Of a stretch of 64,000 bases of DNA, positions 21,566 through 33,649 are shown piece by piece. The notes beneath the pieces were generated by a model. That model did no database searches, had not been told where the DNA came from, and was given only the letters and a program-made list of their open reading frames with translations. This DNA is from Microstegium vimineum (taxonomy: Eukaryota; Streptophyta; Magnoliopsida; Poales; Poaceae). Location: the NCBI GenBank assembly GCA_022036555.1, contig CM039133.1, positions 9,207,894 through 9,271,893 on the forward strand. Reading direction: 5' to 3'. The position numbers and the translations under genes were made by a program. Numbering within the stretch: the first letter of the stretch is position 1; every line of letters starts with the position of its first letter.

Positions 21566-24246
21566 CTATTGCCGTCGCCGCTTTCTTGTAACTTCCTTTG
21601 GGAACTTCAGAGGGGCTGGGAGCGTCATGACAGTTCCCTTAAAAGCACCGACCGACACAGATTTGCACCCCAACTGGTCATAGTATGGTTTAAGCTTTTG
21701 GCGGGTCATTTTAAGGTCATCACATATGTCGTTAGGATCAGATCTGAAGTCATCAGCAAAAAGTGTTAGGACCAATATGTAGTTGGTCAGAAGCTCTTTT
21801 TTCTCTGTTGACATGACACTGGACCCTGGTTCTGTAAACATCAGCAATAGCCTGCGATATACAGCCTGCGGGGTTGCTGGTCCACGGTTTGTCTGGTTTT
21901 CATTTCTCTGGCGCTTGGACATGGAGCCATTCCGTGCCATTAAAGATAGGAGATGTTGGATGTAGGACAGTATCCAAGCAAACCTCTCTTTATCTTCACC
22001 CTGAAATAATGCAAGGGAAAAGTAGCTTCTTTTAGATTCAAGTGGAAAAGATCCATAAACACACTATCTTAACAAAATAAAAAATGGCATAAGAGCAACA
22101 ATTTCCTGCCATCATTTTGGCAGCCAAACTGTTACTTCCTAAAGATAGGCGCACAGAGAGCAGAGCCATTCAACTTGTCATCATTTTAGTAGTAATGGTG
22201 TCTAATATACTGCTATCAGAATAATATACAAGTTAAAAGTCATGCTAAGGCTCAATTATAAACTGTCACAAGTTTCATGAGAAGAAACTTTAAATTACCA
22301 CAAGAATGTCTGCCATTTAACGGTGTTTTACCAGTTACCATTACCACTAAATTACAGAGGACCTTAAACTGTATGACTTCCTATAGAAGAACTCTGAAGC
22401 ATACAGAAAAATGTAACTAATCACCTGAAGCTCGTTCAACTTGTGCACACGTTTTGAGACAAAACTCCCATAGCCTTTTGAGGAAATTTCCCCTGATTCA
22501 AAATGACCAACAATTTGTAAAAGGTGTTGCCGCATACCCTTTGGAATAATCTCATCCAAAAGATATGACTTTTCTGATGTATCTGCGGTGGGATCATAAG
22601 GTGGAATGTTCCGAGCAAGTACTGGTTCCTGACTATCAGTGGTGTTGGCAGCTGTATCTAACATTCCAAGGTCAATGTCCTCAAAAGCAGAAGGATCATT
22701 CCTTTGTTCATTTAACGATCTCCACTTATTATCCTGCAAAGAATATATGTTTCAACCAAACTTTCTTTTTAACTTTTCTAAATTGCAAGGAATGCTACAA
22801 GTGCCTCTGCAGCTCATGAAAATAAATTTAAGCAGTGTACAATGGAAATTATTATGATTATCTCAAGATAGATCTGCAAACCAGCTTTTAGTTTAAGACA
22901 ATGGTATACCTACAAAGCATTTCCCTGTTATCATAAGATTCAAATAAAAAAACTAAAGGAAATCATACTAGCTCCATGAAAATTAATAATGAGCTCTGCT
23001 CAACAAACCTAATCTGTAACTGTGTCATGAACATCATCTTAAAAAAAAACTACTTCCTATCCTTAAAAAACATAAGCAAACAGGGGCATGGAATAGTGCA
23101 TTTCCGTTCTTTTTGTTCCATATAGTCTTGAACCTGTAAGTCTCAAGCTCACATGCTGGTTGCAATTATGATACATATAATCAACAGAATGCTAGTAAAC
23201 CTAGACACAGTCATACCTTGTCCCTGTCCATCTTGGTTCCATACAACATGGTCAAATCTTGAACCTTCAATTCATCATTTCCTGCAGCTGAAGCAGCTTC
23301 TGATGCCACCTCAGAGTGTTGCGAATGCACTGGGCGCTGCTGTTCAAGATGTGGCTCTAGCCTCAGAATCTGTTGCAGAGTACAAACATCAAGAATAACT
23401 TTACATGCCTCATGCCATTTGTGCAGAAATGTTTCTTAGCCCCTTTTAAAATGTATGTCACTCTTATGATTGGAATGACAATCACAGCAATAGCTTACAT
23501 TCCAATCCAAGTGAACAAAAAAAAAATCAAAAAAGGAGATTGAAGCTTTAGTGCCACTCTGCTAAAAGCCTAACTAGGCAGGTAATGTCACAACACCAGC
23601 AGTGCCCATCCAATTCCAACTTTTCGTTGCACAATTAGACAGCAGAGAATGCTTACAGTACTTAAAAAACTGAGTGCTTCATTAAACAGCTAAAATTTCA
23701 CATATCTGTGTGATAATAGCCGTTTCGTTTTAGCTAAAATTGCAACTCAACTGCAACCATTACAAGAAGGGTCAAAATTTTGATCCCCACCTTTTTGGCG
23801 GCGATGGGAACGACCCTGAGGGTGCCGGAGGCCTTATCAAGGACGCCAAGCGCATACTCGCAGAGCTGCGGCGCGGCGCCCTCACCGGCATAGCTCCGGC
23901 CGACGAAGTCGGGTCCGCCGCCGGGGCTCCGGACCACGAGGTCAACCCAGGTGGGGTGCTTCTCGTGCCGGAAGAGCCGGGTGTGGGAGGAAGACTCTGT
24001 CCCCGCGGCGGCGGCGGCGAGGGGGTCGTAACCGGAGGGGAAGTAGCCGACCACGGGGGCGGCCGCGGCGTAGGAGGAACCGCCCGTGAGGGAGGCGTCG
24101 ACGGTGACATTGGTGGGGGTTTCATCGATGGCCTTGTGCTTCTTGGAGTGCTTCTTCTTCTTCTTCTTCTTGGTGGAGGCAGAGGCAGAGGCAGAGGCAG
24201 AGGCAGAGGCGGGGGTGGGCGGGGGTAGGGTTTCGGAGTCCGCCAT
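21566..24246 (-). CDS. RNA polymerase I subunit RPA49 (A49/PAF53-like)
   Basis: A49 is a Pol I-specific subunit that supports rRNA transcription initiation and elongation in the nucleolus. Four exons on the minus strand: 24246-23791, 23369-23217, 22733-22425, 22000-21566. They join to 1353 nt (450 aa), normal for plant A49. The N-terminus MADSETLPPPTP leads into an Ala/Ser run and a lysine-rich stretch (KKKKKKKHSKKHK). Then come the dimerisation-type domain (YFPSGYDPLAAA, HPTWVDLVVRSPG, LCEYALGVLDKASGTLRVVP), a linker (LKVQDLTMLYGTKMDRDK), and the C-terminal winged-helix part (IPPYDPTADTSEKSYLLDEI, KERFAWILSYIQHLLSL, RNENQTNRGPATPQAVYRRL, DPNDICDDLKM). It ends KRRRQ. All introns are GT-AG. 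A GC-rich repeat (gcagag units, 24180-24210 on plus) encodes the Ala-Ser run and may vary in length. Family call from memory of A49/PAF53 proteins. Confidence 0.88.
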
Positions 24247-24379
24247 TGGTGACGGCTCTAGGGTTTTGGAGCAAGTGAGCAAATGGGCCTTCCTGCTTAA
24301 GAGAATCGCAAGTTTTTGCAAAAAGGACCTCCGCAACTTTTGCATTTACAATCACCACAATTTCACTGATTAATAATGT

Positions 24380-24487
24380 AGGTCTGTTTGGAACGCGGGA
24401 AAATTTTCCGTTCCTGTACTTTTTCCTGCGAAAATGAACTGATTCCTGTGAAATTCCTGTGAAATTCCTGCGTTCCAAACAGGTCCT
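24380..24487. mobile_element. small hAT-type MITE upstream of RPA49
   Basis: A 108-bp element with inverted ends (aggtctgtttggaacgc and, reversed, aggacctgtttggaacgc). It is flanked by an 8-bp near-duplication (aataatgt at 24372-24379, aataatat at 24488-24495), the size expected for hAT insertions. It lies about 130 bp upstream of the RPA49 start, so it may sit in the promoter. A related, more decayed copy occurs near 61457-61556. Confidence 0.7.
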
Positions 24488-24540
24488 AATAATATACAGA
24501 ATATATGGAATAGGAAATGTATCAACAGGCAAACACTATC

Positions 24541-24660
24541 CCCTTATTCCTCCTATAGCGTCTCCAATAGTTTCTAAAAAAATATTTAATAAGTCAATTC
24601 CCCTTATTCCTCCTATAGCGTCTACAATAGTTTCTAAAAAAATTAATTAATAAGTCAATT
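24541..24660. repeat. 60-bp tandem duplication
   Basis: Two adjacent 60-bp units starting cccttattcctcctatagcg at 24541 and 24601, differing at a few positions. Confidence 0.9.
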
Positions 24661-25623
24661 AGTTTTTTTAAGTGGCTAAAAAAATTAGAAGCAGATTTGT
24701 TATGTTCCTCCAACAATTTTAAAAATATCTTGGACAAAACCCCGTTATAGTTTTTGTTCTCACAAGAGTCATAAAACTTATCGTTTAGGACATGTTGATA
24801 TAAAAAAAAACTTACTTTTAAATTATTTAGTTTAGAAACACGTTAAAGTCTGACCGGAAGAAGTATAAATAAAAGAATGTGTGATACTAGAACAAAGATA
24901 TAAGAAAACTTTAATTAGCAGAAAATAGTTATTCTTTTTACATATATGCGCACAGCTGCAGCAAAAAATTGCAGCTATGGCCTCTGTGCAGCATAGCTGC
25001 GTATAATTGAAAACTCACAGAAATTTCTGTTACCGGACGCACTTACGGTCAATGCAACATGCTATTGCCAGAATGGTGTACCAGTTCACCGCTAGCATAT
25101 CTGCATATGAACAGCTGACTTTCTATTGCATTATTGAATTGCTCTTGTACAAATTACATCGGTACAACAATTACATCAAGGATGAAACGAAAAGGGGCCG
25201 GAGTTTGCAACATACTATAAGATCCCTCCATTCAGTAAGTTATATACCTTCAGTTACAGGACATGGAGGTATCATTTCCAGTCCTACGACAACGACAACA
25301 GGAGTCACAAGAAATAGCTACATTGCTCCTGCCACCTCATCAGCATACAGACAGTGAGTCATCTATTATGATCCTATATATACAATTTCGACCTTGCAGG
25401 AGCTTATATCAGGAGCATCCACATGTAGCCAACCAACAATTGGCCTGCAGAAAGAGGTGGGCAATGCACCGAACATGTTAGACACAAGCCCATGAAGGAA
25501 GAAACTAAGTAAGCACAAAAGTAGTAGAAATGAAATACCTCAGGGTGCTACCTTCACCATGGCTGATCACTACGGTGCATCAAAAAATTACTGCAGTGCT
25601 GTTGTGCTGACCTGACTTGTACC
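24661..25623. other. intergenic between RPA49 promoter and PAH 3' end
   Basis: AT-rich DNA, then the likely 3' UTR of the lipin gene (about 25150-25623). No gene recognised. Confidence 0.5.
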
Positions 25624-28600
25624 TCACAAATCAACATCAGGCAATGGCATCTTCCAATAATTCCAAGCATTGTAGTCCTCCTGAATTGACCAAGAACTTG
25701 TCGTCAGAATAAGAAGCAATTTACATTGAAAAAGAGTAAGTACACTTGAACTGCTGGCAAATACTAAGGAAATGCTGACCTGCTCGGACGATGACAATAT
25801 TGGCGGGAACATCCCATGGACAAGAGCATGCAAAGATGTGTATGACTTTGTATCAACCCGTCGATTCACTGCAACTTCACCCTGCATCAAAGGAAATTTT
25901 TAACATGAATTCTCTAGTCCAGTGCGAGTATGCTCTCACTGGCTGAACTCTAGGACAATTATGCAGATAGAGATGTTCACAGTAGGGAAACGAGTGATTG
26001 CTGTCTTAGATTCTTACCTTGGGGTTTATTATGAAGATCTTGCCTATAGGAATACCAACCTTGAGGTAGCTAAGCTCATCTGTGTCTCTATTTCCAAATC
26101 CAGCATAAAATGGATTTGAGTCGAGTGGAAATAAATCTTTGATTGCCTGTAAAGGAAGAGAAATCATCAATAGAACATTAAAGAAGCGAAGAACCCTTCT
26201 TTATGTGTGCACTAGGCTGCTACGGAGTACTCACCTCTAGACATGAAATCTTGAATTCATGCGGAGCTCTTCTGATGACTACAAACCAATGTCAGAAAAA
26301 ATTAGCATCACTCAGACATATAGCTAATATAAAGTAATCAACAGAGATACTCCCTTTGTTTCTTCTTATAAGGCATACTAGGATTTAATGAAGTCTCTAG
26401 ATAAATAATTGACCATTAATTTCTTGTACTAGGAACTACTACAAAGTAACATCTTAATAAAAGGCATGTGAATGTACAAATATGTCAATACATCTTCTGT
26501 ACGCTAAATGTACATATGTTTTGACTAATTGATAGTCAAAGTTTAGATTTTTTTGCTTTTCTGAATTTAATATGCCTTACAATTTGTAAAGGAGGGAGTA
26601 CTTTTTATGTCAACATGATTGTAAATGTTCACTTATCATAGACCTGCTAAAAAGGAGTGGACCTCTTATCCAACAATGGTTGAGGGGGTCCAAAACCAAA
26701 AAGACTGGTGATTTTGTTATTCAGAAACGTTATGCTTACCAAACACCGAGTTTATTAGAAGGTAGCAACACCCAGTTTACTCATGTAAACGCAAGTTAAT
26801 ATTAGAGGTAATGAATGCAACATTTTTCACAGCCGAGGGGATAAGTAATTTTGTGTCTTCTACTCTTTTTGCTCACAGACAATTAACTGAACAGAAAATG
26901 GCGAAAATATATCAGGATGAACTCACCTTCTCTGTAAAGTGACGGGAAGAGACCATCTGGAGATATAACAACAGGGCCATCAGGAAGTGCTTTGCCGTCC
27001 TGAAATCAAATTTACATGAGGGGATAAGATAGATGGGCACCAGGTTCTATTTATTAGTCTATCTACCTACTCCCCAAATCTATTGTTAATACTTTGGATA
27101 AACGAAGAAGAACATTTTTCTGGCAAGGGGGTGGTACCAAGAAGAAATATCATCTAATTTGATGGACCAAAATCTGTAGAAGTAAGAAAAAAGGGGGCCT
27201 AGGCATCAAAGACATCAGAAAAATGAACATTAGCCTACTTTGCAAATGGCTGTGGAAGTTGGAAAATGAGAATGGCTTATGGCAAGAGATTGTTAAGTTC
27301 AAATATCTTAGAAATGATTCGATTTGTACTGTCAAGCACAGGCAAACCGACTCTGCCATTTGGTCAGATCTCTTAAAAATTAGAGATACATATCTTCAAG
27401 GGAGAAAGATTGTTGTTAAGAATGGGCACAAAACTCTGTTCTGGAAAGATACATGGCTTTATGATCAGCCTTTGAATCTTTTATTTCCTGATTTATTTAA
27501 CATGTGCTGTCAGCAGAATATTACTGTTAACCAAGTGAAATCGGATCCCATGGCTTTAACCTTTTCTAGATGGTTAGTTGATAAATGGAGAGAAGATTGG
27601 GAAAAGATCATGAGGGATGTCAATAATGTACACTTGAGAGAGGGAGCTGATATAGTTCGTTGGAGGTTTGGTTGTAAGGGCCATTTCACAGTCAAATCCG
27701 TGTACAATAAACTTACATCAAATGAGAATGGTAGATATCACAAAAAGATCTGGAAAGGAAACATTCCAATGAAAATAAAAAATTTCCTGTGGCTGGTAAT
27801 GAATAATGCTATTTTGACAAAGGACAATATGATAAGAAGAAATTGGCATCGGGATCCTATTTGCTATTTTTGTGCTCAGGCAGAATCTGTTGATCACTTG
27901 TTGTTCCAATGCAATGTTGCTAAATCTGTGTGGGCTATTATAGCGACTTGTATAGGTGCCAACAATATTCCTAGATCCTTGAACCAATGCTGGAGTTGGT
28001 GTGACTTGTGGTTACCTTTTGGGGAAAAATTTCATGTTCTTGGTATTGCTGCTGTCTGTTGGGCAATTTGGAAGGCTAGGAACAATTTGTGCTTTAAGGG
28101 CAAGATCATTCATAATCCTACATCTGTAGTCTGCCATGCTTGTGCCCTTATGAATTACTGGGCAGGATTATTCACAGAGGAAGATAAGGACATACTGGAG
28201 GCGGGTGTCGACTCTATGCTGTGAATCGCTATGAAGCTGTTGAACAAGAAGCCAAGGAAGGACGGGCGAAACATGCTGGAAGACAATGATGGGGGTCGTT
28301 AGTATGTATGACACTAAGGTGGGATCCAGAAGAGCAAAGGCTTGGAAATCTTTTGGTGCAAGAAGGGAACCTTGCTGTCTTTTGTAGCCTCAAACTGATA
28401 CTTGTGGCTATTTCTTAGCCTTTGGTCTTTTTCAGTTCAGTTTACAGCTCTCGCTTCCTCTGTAATAGGGGCTTAGCCAGCTGAGTTAGTTCAGAGTTAG
28501 TAAGTCGAGTTGGTCTTCTTTTCGCTGTGTTTTTCTCTTGCATGGCTGATATACTCTTAAACTCTGTATTTCCATTATATATTTAATGGGAATGGGGGAA

Positions 28601-31600
28601 TCCTCGGTTCAAAAAAAAGGTTCTATTTATTAGTATCGCTGTAGCTGGGTCTTTGTGAATGTGTGACATGACCAGACCTGTGCTATTGTTACGTGATTGG
28701 GCATAACAGAATTCATGGCTGCTTGTGTACCAGGCCACAAACAGTTTCTGAAGGTAGAAAATTAACTAGGACTAAGGACTGAATTTAGAAGTACCTGCTT
28801 TAGGTTGAAAAGAAACTGTCTTGTGATGTGGGCTTGTGAAATAGCGCGTGCACTCAGAAATAGAAGTTGATATCCGTTCTCCTGTGGATGCAAGCAACAA
28901 GATAACAAGAACAAACCCAAGTCAACAAACATTCACTGATGGCATTCTTGAGACTTGAATAATGTTCCAAAGTCAAGAAAACAAGACTCAATCAACTGCT
29001 ATGGCACAACTAGATCTGGAAGTGAATTGAAAATTGATTTATTTTGTTACAAGCATGAATACCTTTCTATGGCACGACTAGATCTGGTAGTGAAATTGAA
29101 AATTGCTTTATTTTGTTACAAGCATGAGTAGCATGAATACCTTTATTGCAGAAAACAAATGAGCAACTCCATTTTGGGACCAATCAACTCCAACTAGTGG
29201 CATGAACTGCCCAAGAACATCAGACCTACAATTATATGACAAAACATAAACATTTCTAAGATTTTAATATACAGCATTAGTATGTGGTATGAATCAGATT
29301 GCCCATATTGTTTAATGATAAAACTTAGTTGTATTTAATTCATTATCTTCCTCTTTTTTCCACTCTTTACAAATGAATCATGGGTTAACAGAACAATATA
29401 AGTATAACTGTGTAGCATTTTTTTTTCTCGAATACGCATGAGAGCTGCTTATCATTGCAGTACGAAGAGGAAATTGGTTGAAACTTATAATTACATACAC
29501 GCCACAACCAAAGAATATGTGTATCATTTGAAAGGTGGAATAACCGACACTCCTGACGATCAAGTGTCCAAACTATAATAATTATTGAACATTAAAACAT
29601 AGGCTTGATTGCTCCAGTTTTGCAACTTACTTGGTGATAGTTCCATCCACATCAGATATTACAATGCGTGTATTCCATTTCCATAAATATATGTGGCAAT
29701 CAACCTGTAAAAAAAAAGATGGGAGGATGAGAAATGCAACTTAGTGAAACTTGAAAAAGATTAAGTGAAACTAACCTGCTGTTTCCCAACAATTGCAGTT
29801 GAGAAAGTAAATGTAACCACATTCCTGCCCTCTCTGAGATCAAGAGATGCAAGCTCCTCAGATGTTGGAGTGAGTGATCGCACCTTCCTCTCAATCCTCT
29901 TTGCCCTGGATTTATTCCTTTCTCTATCTAGTTCTTTAACAGGTGTGGATTCTTTAGGAGTAGATACAGAAGTCTCAACAATACTTTCACAAACTGGCTG
30001 GATAGCACTAATAGTCCTTGTTCGTCTGAAACTAAATGGCCAGATACTCCAGCTGCCGCCTGGAGCTGCACTTTGCTCAACTCGCTCCACCTTTATCATT
30101 CCTTTGGGTTCAAAAACTTGTTCCTCGCTGAAAGAAATCATACCAAGCACTATAGGCCCAGCAGCATCCCAGGGAAAATAGCGGCCAGCAATCCTAACAA
30201 CTAGTTTATTGTTTCGCATCATTGATTGCTTCATGTCACAAAACTTCTCTAAGGTTACCTTCTCAGAATCAAATGCACTGCAAGCAGCATCCTCCCCCAT
30301 GCCTTCAGACAACAGGTGCCTGCATAGTGATAATTCTGCAAAAATGGCATAGATAGAGATTATCATTGTTGTCAAGCTACTGCAGTACTTCATTAACACA
30401 CAATTCAGACATTGCAGGAAATCACAAAAACTGCAACAAAACTAGCAAAACAATCCACGAAATTTGTCTTTATAAAAGTTTCATTATTCACTTGGCACAA
30501 CTAAATTGTAGGGGAAATTTTTGAACAGTATCAAGCTCCGCAAGATAAAGATCATTATAACCTACTAGTGTTAAAACAACTATAGATGTTAGTCCCAGGC
30601 AAAAAGAAAATAACTCACCTGCAAAAGGGATGAATGCATCAACTTTCAGGTCATCAGCATGCTTGCCATCAGGTGCTACATTGCTGGTAACCTCAGGTGG
30701 CTGGTATTTTCTTCTGAATCACCAATATCTTCTGATTTCTGCTCAAGAAAAGCAGAATCCGTGCTCTTGACTGGGTCAACTTCATTATTTTCAGCATTTG
30801 ATTGTAGTGAGCGGCTTAGCTGAAAACTATCAGACCTTTCAAGATCATGTATATGAGAACGGAGATTTGGTAGAGATTTAGCCTCTGTGTTACTATCTCC
30901 TGACTGGAAGTCAATTGCAGGAATAGAAACAGGGCTAGTCACAGGCTTTAATGAATCAGAACAGTTCTCCAAGTCATTTGCAAGACCTATATCACCTCCT
31001 TCCTGTTCTTCTGTGTCACAATCAGATTCGTCATGTTCTACTTCACCAGTTGTTTTGTTAGTCACCATGTCACCAGTTGTTTTTGTTAGCCACCACGTCA
31101 TCCGTGGCCTTTCTATCTGAAAATTTTTCAGTATCACTAAATTGGAACTGAATTTCTTCTGTATATTCAGAGAATGATACAGCTGGTTCTGCTTCTTCAT
31201 CAAGCTCAGCTGTAGCCTCAGGAGCAAAACCAACTTCATCTCCAATCACAGAACTAGATTTGTTTGTGTCATCTTCAAGTTTTGTATTTTGCACTTCAAC
31301 ACTGACCAAACTGGAAAATCCAATAGCAGTTGGTGAGCCCTCTATTTCTATTTTATTAGAAAAAACAGCTGGCTGAGCAATGCATTCTTCCATTGAGGTC
31401 TGAATAACAGAAACAACAAGCTCACCGCTGCATGCTTCATTTTCCACAATTGAGTTCTTTGTTACATCTTCAGGACCAATGTCAGGCTCATAACTTGGTG
31501 TCTCTACAGCACTAGAAGAAACATGCTGACAAGCTAAATCATGAGCTGCATCTGCATGCGAAAGAGAAACACTGTCGGTAGAGTCATCCATATCTGGAAC

Positions 31601-33640
31601 ATTCTCTTCCAAGATTTGGGGAGCAGGATTTTCTAAGATAAAAGCTTCATATTCTTGAACAGCTAAATTAACCAGGTCCTTTTTGTTGCTGGGAGAACCA
31701 TAGCATACTAATGAACTTTCCTCGGAAATTAGCTTTTCTGTGCTCCCATCAGAGATACTAGAGTGCTCCTCATGTTGTACACTGTCAGCCTGTGAGATAT
31801 CGGAAGCATCATGAACTGGGTCATCCAAATTACAGGACACAGCATGTGAGCTCTCCACAGTCTCAGAGCTGCTGAGAATGACTACTTTCTCTTGAACTGC
31901 ATCTAGTGAGCCCTCCATAGTCTCAGAACTGCTGAGGATAACTATTTTCTCTTCAACTACATCCTGTGCAGAAAGGGTCAATGAAACCTCATGTCTTTCA
32001 GCTGATATATCTGTGGTGCCATAATTTTGGTAATTTGTATCTGTAAATTTTGGGTTAGCTCCATCAGAATCAACATTAACAATCTCAGAAACCACCTCAC
32101 TCTTACCACTTGTAATGTCTGTCTCAACAACATGGACTTCAAAAATTCCATTGGAAATAACCTCCTCTGCATGTGTCTCCCTTCCAGCAACATCTTCAAC
32201 ACCATGCAGCAACTCATCTTGAGTATTGACAGACTGATGCATAAGTTTATCTGTTCCCAGATCATTTAACAAAGATTCTGACCCATGTTGATGTGTGATT
32301 GAAGTGATATTATCAGTGAAGTCGCTACTCTCACGCGTGTGTACCTCAACCTCCTCTGTATGTGTCTCCCTTCCAGCGACATCTTCAACATCATGCAGCA
32401 ACTCATCTTGAGTCTCGACAAACTGATGCATAAGATTATCTTTTCCCAGATCATTTGACAAAGATTCTGACCCATGTTGATGTGTGATTGAAGTGATATT
32501 ACCAGTGAAGTCGCTACTCTCACGTGTGTGTATCTCGACCTCCTCAGTATGTGTCTCCCTTCCAGCGACATCTTCAACATCATGCAGCAACTCATCTTGA
32601 GTCTCGACAGACTGATGCATAAGTTTATCTGTTCCCAGATCATTTGACAAAGATTCTGACCCATGTTGATGTGTGATTGAAGTGATACTATCAGTGAAGT
32701 CAGTACTCTCACGCGTGTGTATCTCAACCACCTCTTTCTTCACAATAGTGGCTTGTAAACACTGATCGGTTTCATCTTCTGAACTGTTTCTTCCTCCACG
32801 AGGGCTACATGAATTGCAGTGAGCATTGTCACAGTTAGGGTCCATCTCTTTCCCATGATCCAACCTATGTTCTGAAAACACAGGTTTTGAGATTTCCATC
32901 TGATCATTGTTACTAACTTCTGCCAAATTGCTCTTGGAAGGTTCATCATTTGAACCATTTGAGGTTTCCCTCTGATCATTGTTGCTAACTTCTGCCAAAT
33001 TGCTCTTGGAAGGTTCATCATTTGAACCATTAGTTTTTGAACCCCGTGGGAGATTTGTTGACCACTTGGAATCAAGGAGTTCCGCAGCAATCTCTGCTCG
33101 CTCCAATGAGCTCACCCTATCCACAGCATGGGCATTGTTCTTAACCGATTTCCGACCAAACATCCTTTCAATTATGGTCGTCCGCCTCGAGGTAGTCCTC
33201 GCAAGGATCTTGCCCTCAGCAACATCAGCCTCCATCGTGGAGCTATCACACGAAGTGCTCTTCGACTTCCTCAGCTGAGCTTCCTGAACCGGCAGCACCT
33301 CGCGTTCGTCTCCCGACGAGGCGGGGGAGACAATGAACTCCCCTTCCTCCTCCTCGCTGTTCGGGTCCGCGTTCCTGAGGAAGTAGGCCTCGCCATTGCT
33401 GTCCAGGTACATGTGGAACCCCGCGTCGACGCCATTGACGGAGATGTCGACCACCTTCTCCCTCGACTTGAGAACCCCCTGGAACTTGCCGAACCGCACG
33501 TACCACGGCGAGCTCTTGAAGCTGCCGTCCTGCTGCTGCACGACGACGATGTCGACCGCGCCGCCGAACGGGTGGAACGGGCCCGAGACGGAGTACACGC
33601 TGCGGGAAATGAGGCTTCCCACCTTCCCCACGGCATACAT
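25624..33640 (-). CDS. phosphatidate phosphatase, lipin family (PAH), with internal frameshifts
   Basis: PAH enzymes convert phosphatidate to diacylglycerol (Mg2+-dependent) for glycerolipid synthesis and ER membrane control. Exons on minus: 33640-30619, 30335-29776, 29704-29631, 29225-29141, 28881-28795, 26999-26927, 26278-26235, 26146-26018, 25881-25780, 25680-25624; spliced 4233 nt. The start [20 protein letters not shown] is the standard plant lipin start, so the Met three codons upstream (33649) was not used. The N-lip domain is followed by a very long acidic Ser-rich middle with a 24-residue duplication and a 63-residue repeat in three copies. The C-lip/HAD domain has [14 protein letters not shown], the catalytic DVDGT, LSARAI and GFGNRDTDE, and ends PLPDVDL. 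Odd: exon 1 changes frame at an A5 run (plus 31080-31084), giving TGA at 31070, and returns to the first frame near an A4 run (plus 30707-30710). The middle 370 nt encodes acidic lipin-like protein in the other frame. It may be a real mutation, or two sequence errors. Confidence 0.88.
26350..26598. mobile_element. Stowaway-type MITE in PAH intron
   Basis: About 249 bp with ends ctccctttgtttcttcttat and, reversed, ctccctcctttacaaattgt, flanked by TA on both sides (26348-26349, 26599-26600). The CTCCCTC-type ends and TA duplication are those of Tc1/mariner Stowaway elements. It lies between the exons at 26278 and 26927. Confidence 0.8.
27059..28618 (+). mobile_element. 5'-truncated LINE in PAH intron
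   Basis: A 1.56-kb insertion with a perfect 16-bp target duplication (ggttctatttattagt at 27043-27058 and 28619-28634) and a terminal A8 run. It lies antisense to the lipin gene, between the exons at 26999 and 28795. It keeps only the C-terminal part of the LINE polyprotein. The frame is open from 27223 to 28224 (333 codons) and includes a zf-RVT zinc-binding motif C-x2-C-x7-H-x4-C ([17 protein letters not shown]). Upstream in the same frame lies reverse-transcriptase C-terminal sequence ([11 protein letters not shown]), interrupted by TGA near 27159. It cannot move by itself. Confidence 0.9.
28990..29150. repeat. tandem duplication next to a PAH splice donor
   Basis: About 75 bp is repeated: ggcac[a/g]actagatctgg... 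through acaagcatga...atacctt occurs at about 28999-29065 and 29072-29145. The unit includes the donor sequence (minus strand aaaggtattcatgc), so a second copy of the donor lies in the intron about 80 bp downstream. Confidence 0.8.
32162..32728 (-). repeat. 63-residue (189-bp) repeat in three copies inside PAH exon 1
   Basis: Three head-to-tail in-frame units, each starting VE[I/V]HTRES and containing [11 protein letters not shown] and [16 protein letters not shown]. Units differ at only a few residues each, pointing to recent amplification. A shorter 24-residue unit ([20 protein letters not shown] plus four) is doubled just upstream at 33031-32888. Confidence 0.95.
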
Positions 33641-33649
33641 CTTGTACAC

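Noticed and set aside
30701..31104. An intron in lipin exon 1 that would remove the out-of-frame part
   Set aside because: No acceptable GT donor with a matching AG acceptor fits, and the segment itself encodes acidic protein typical of the lipin linker in the shifted frame.
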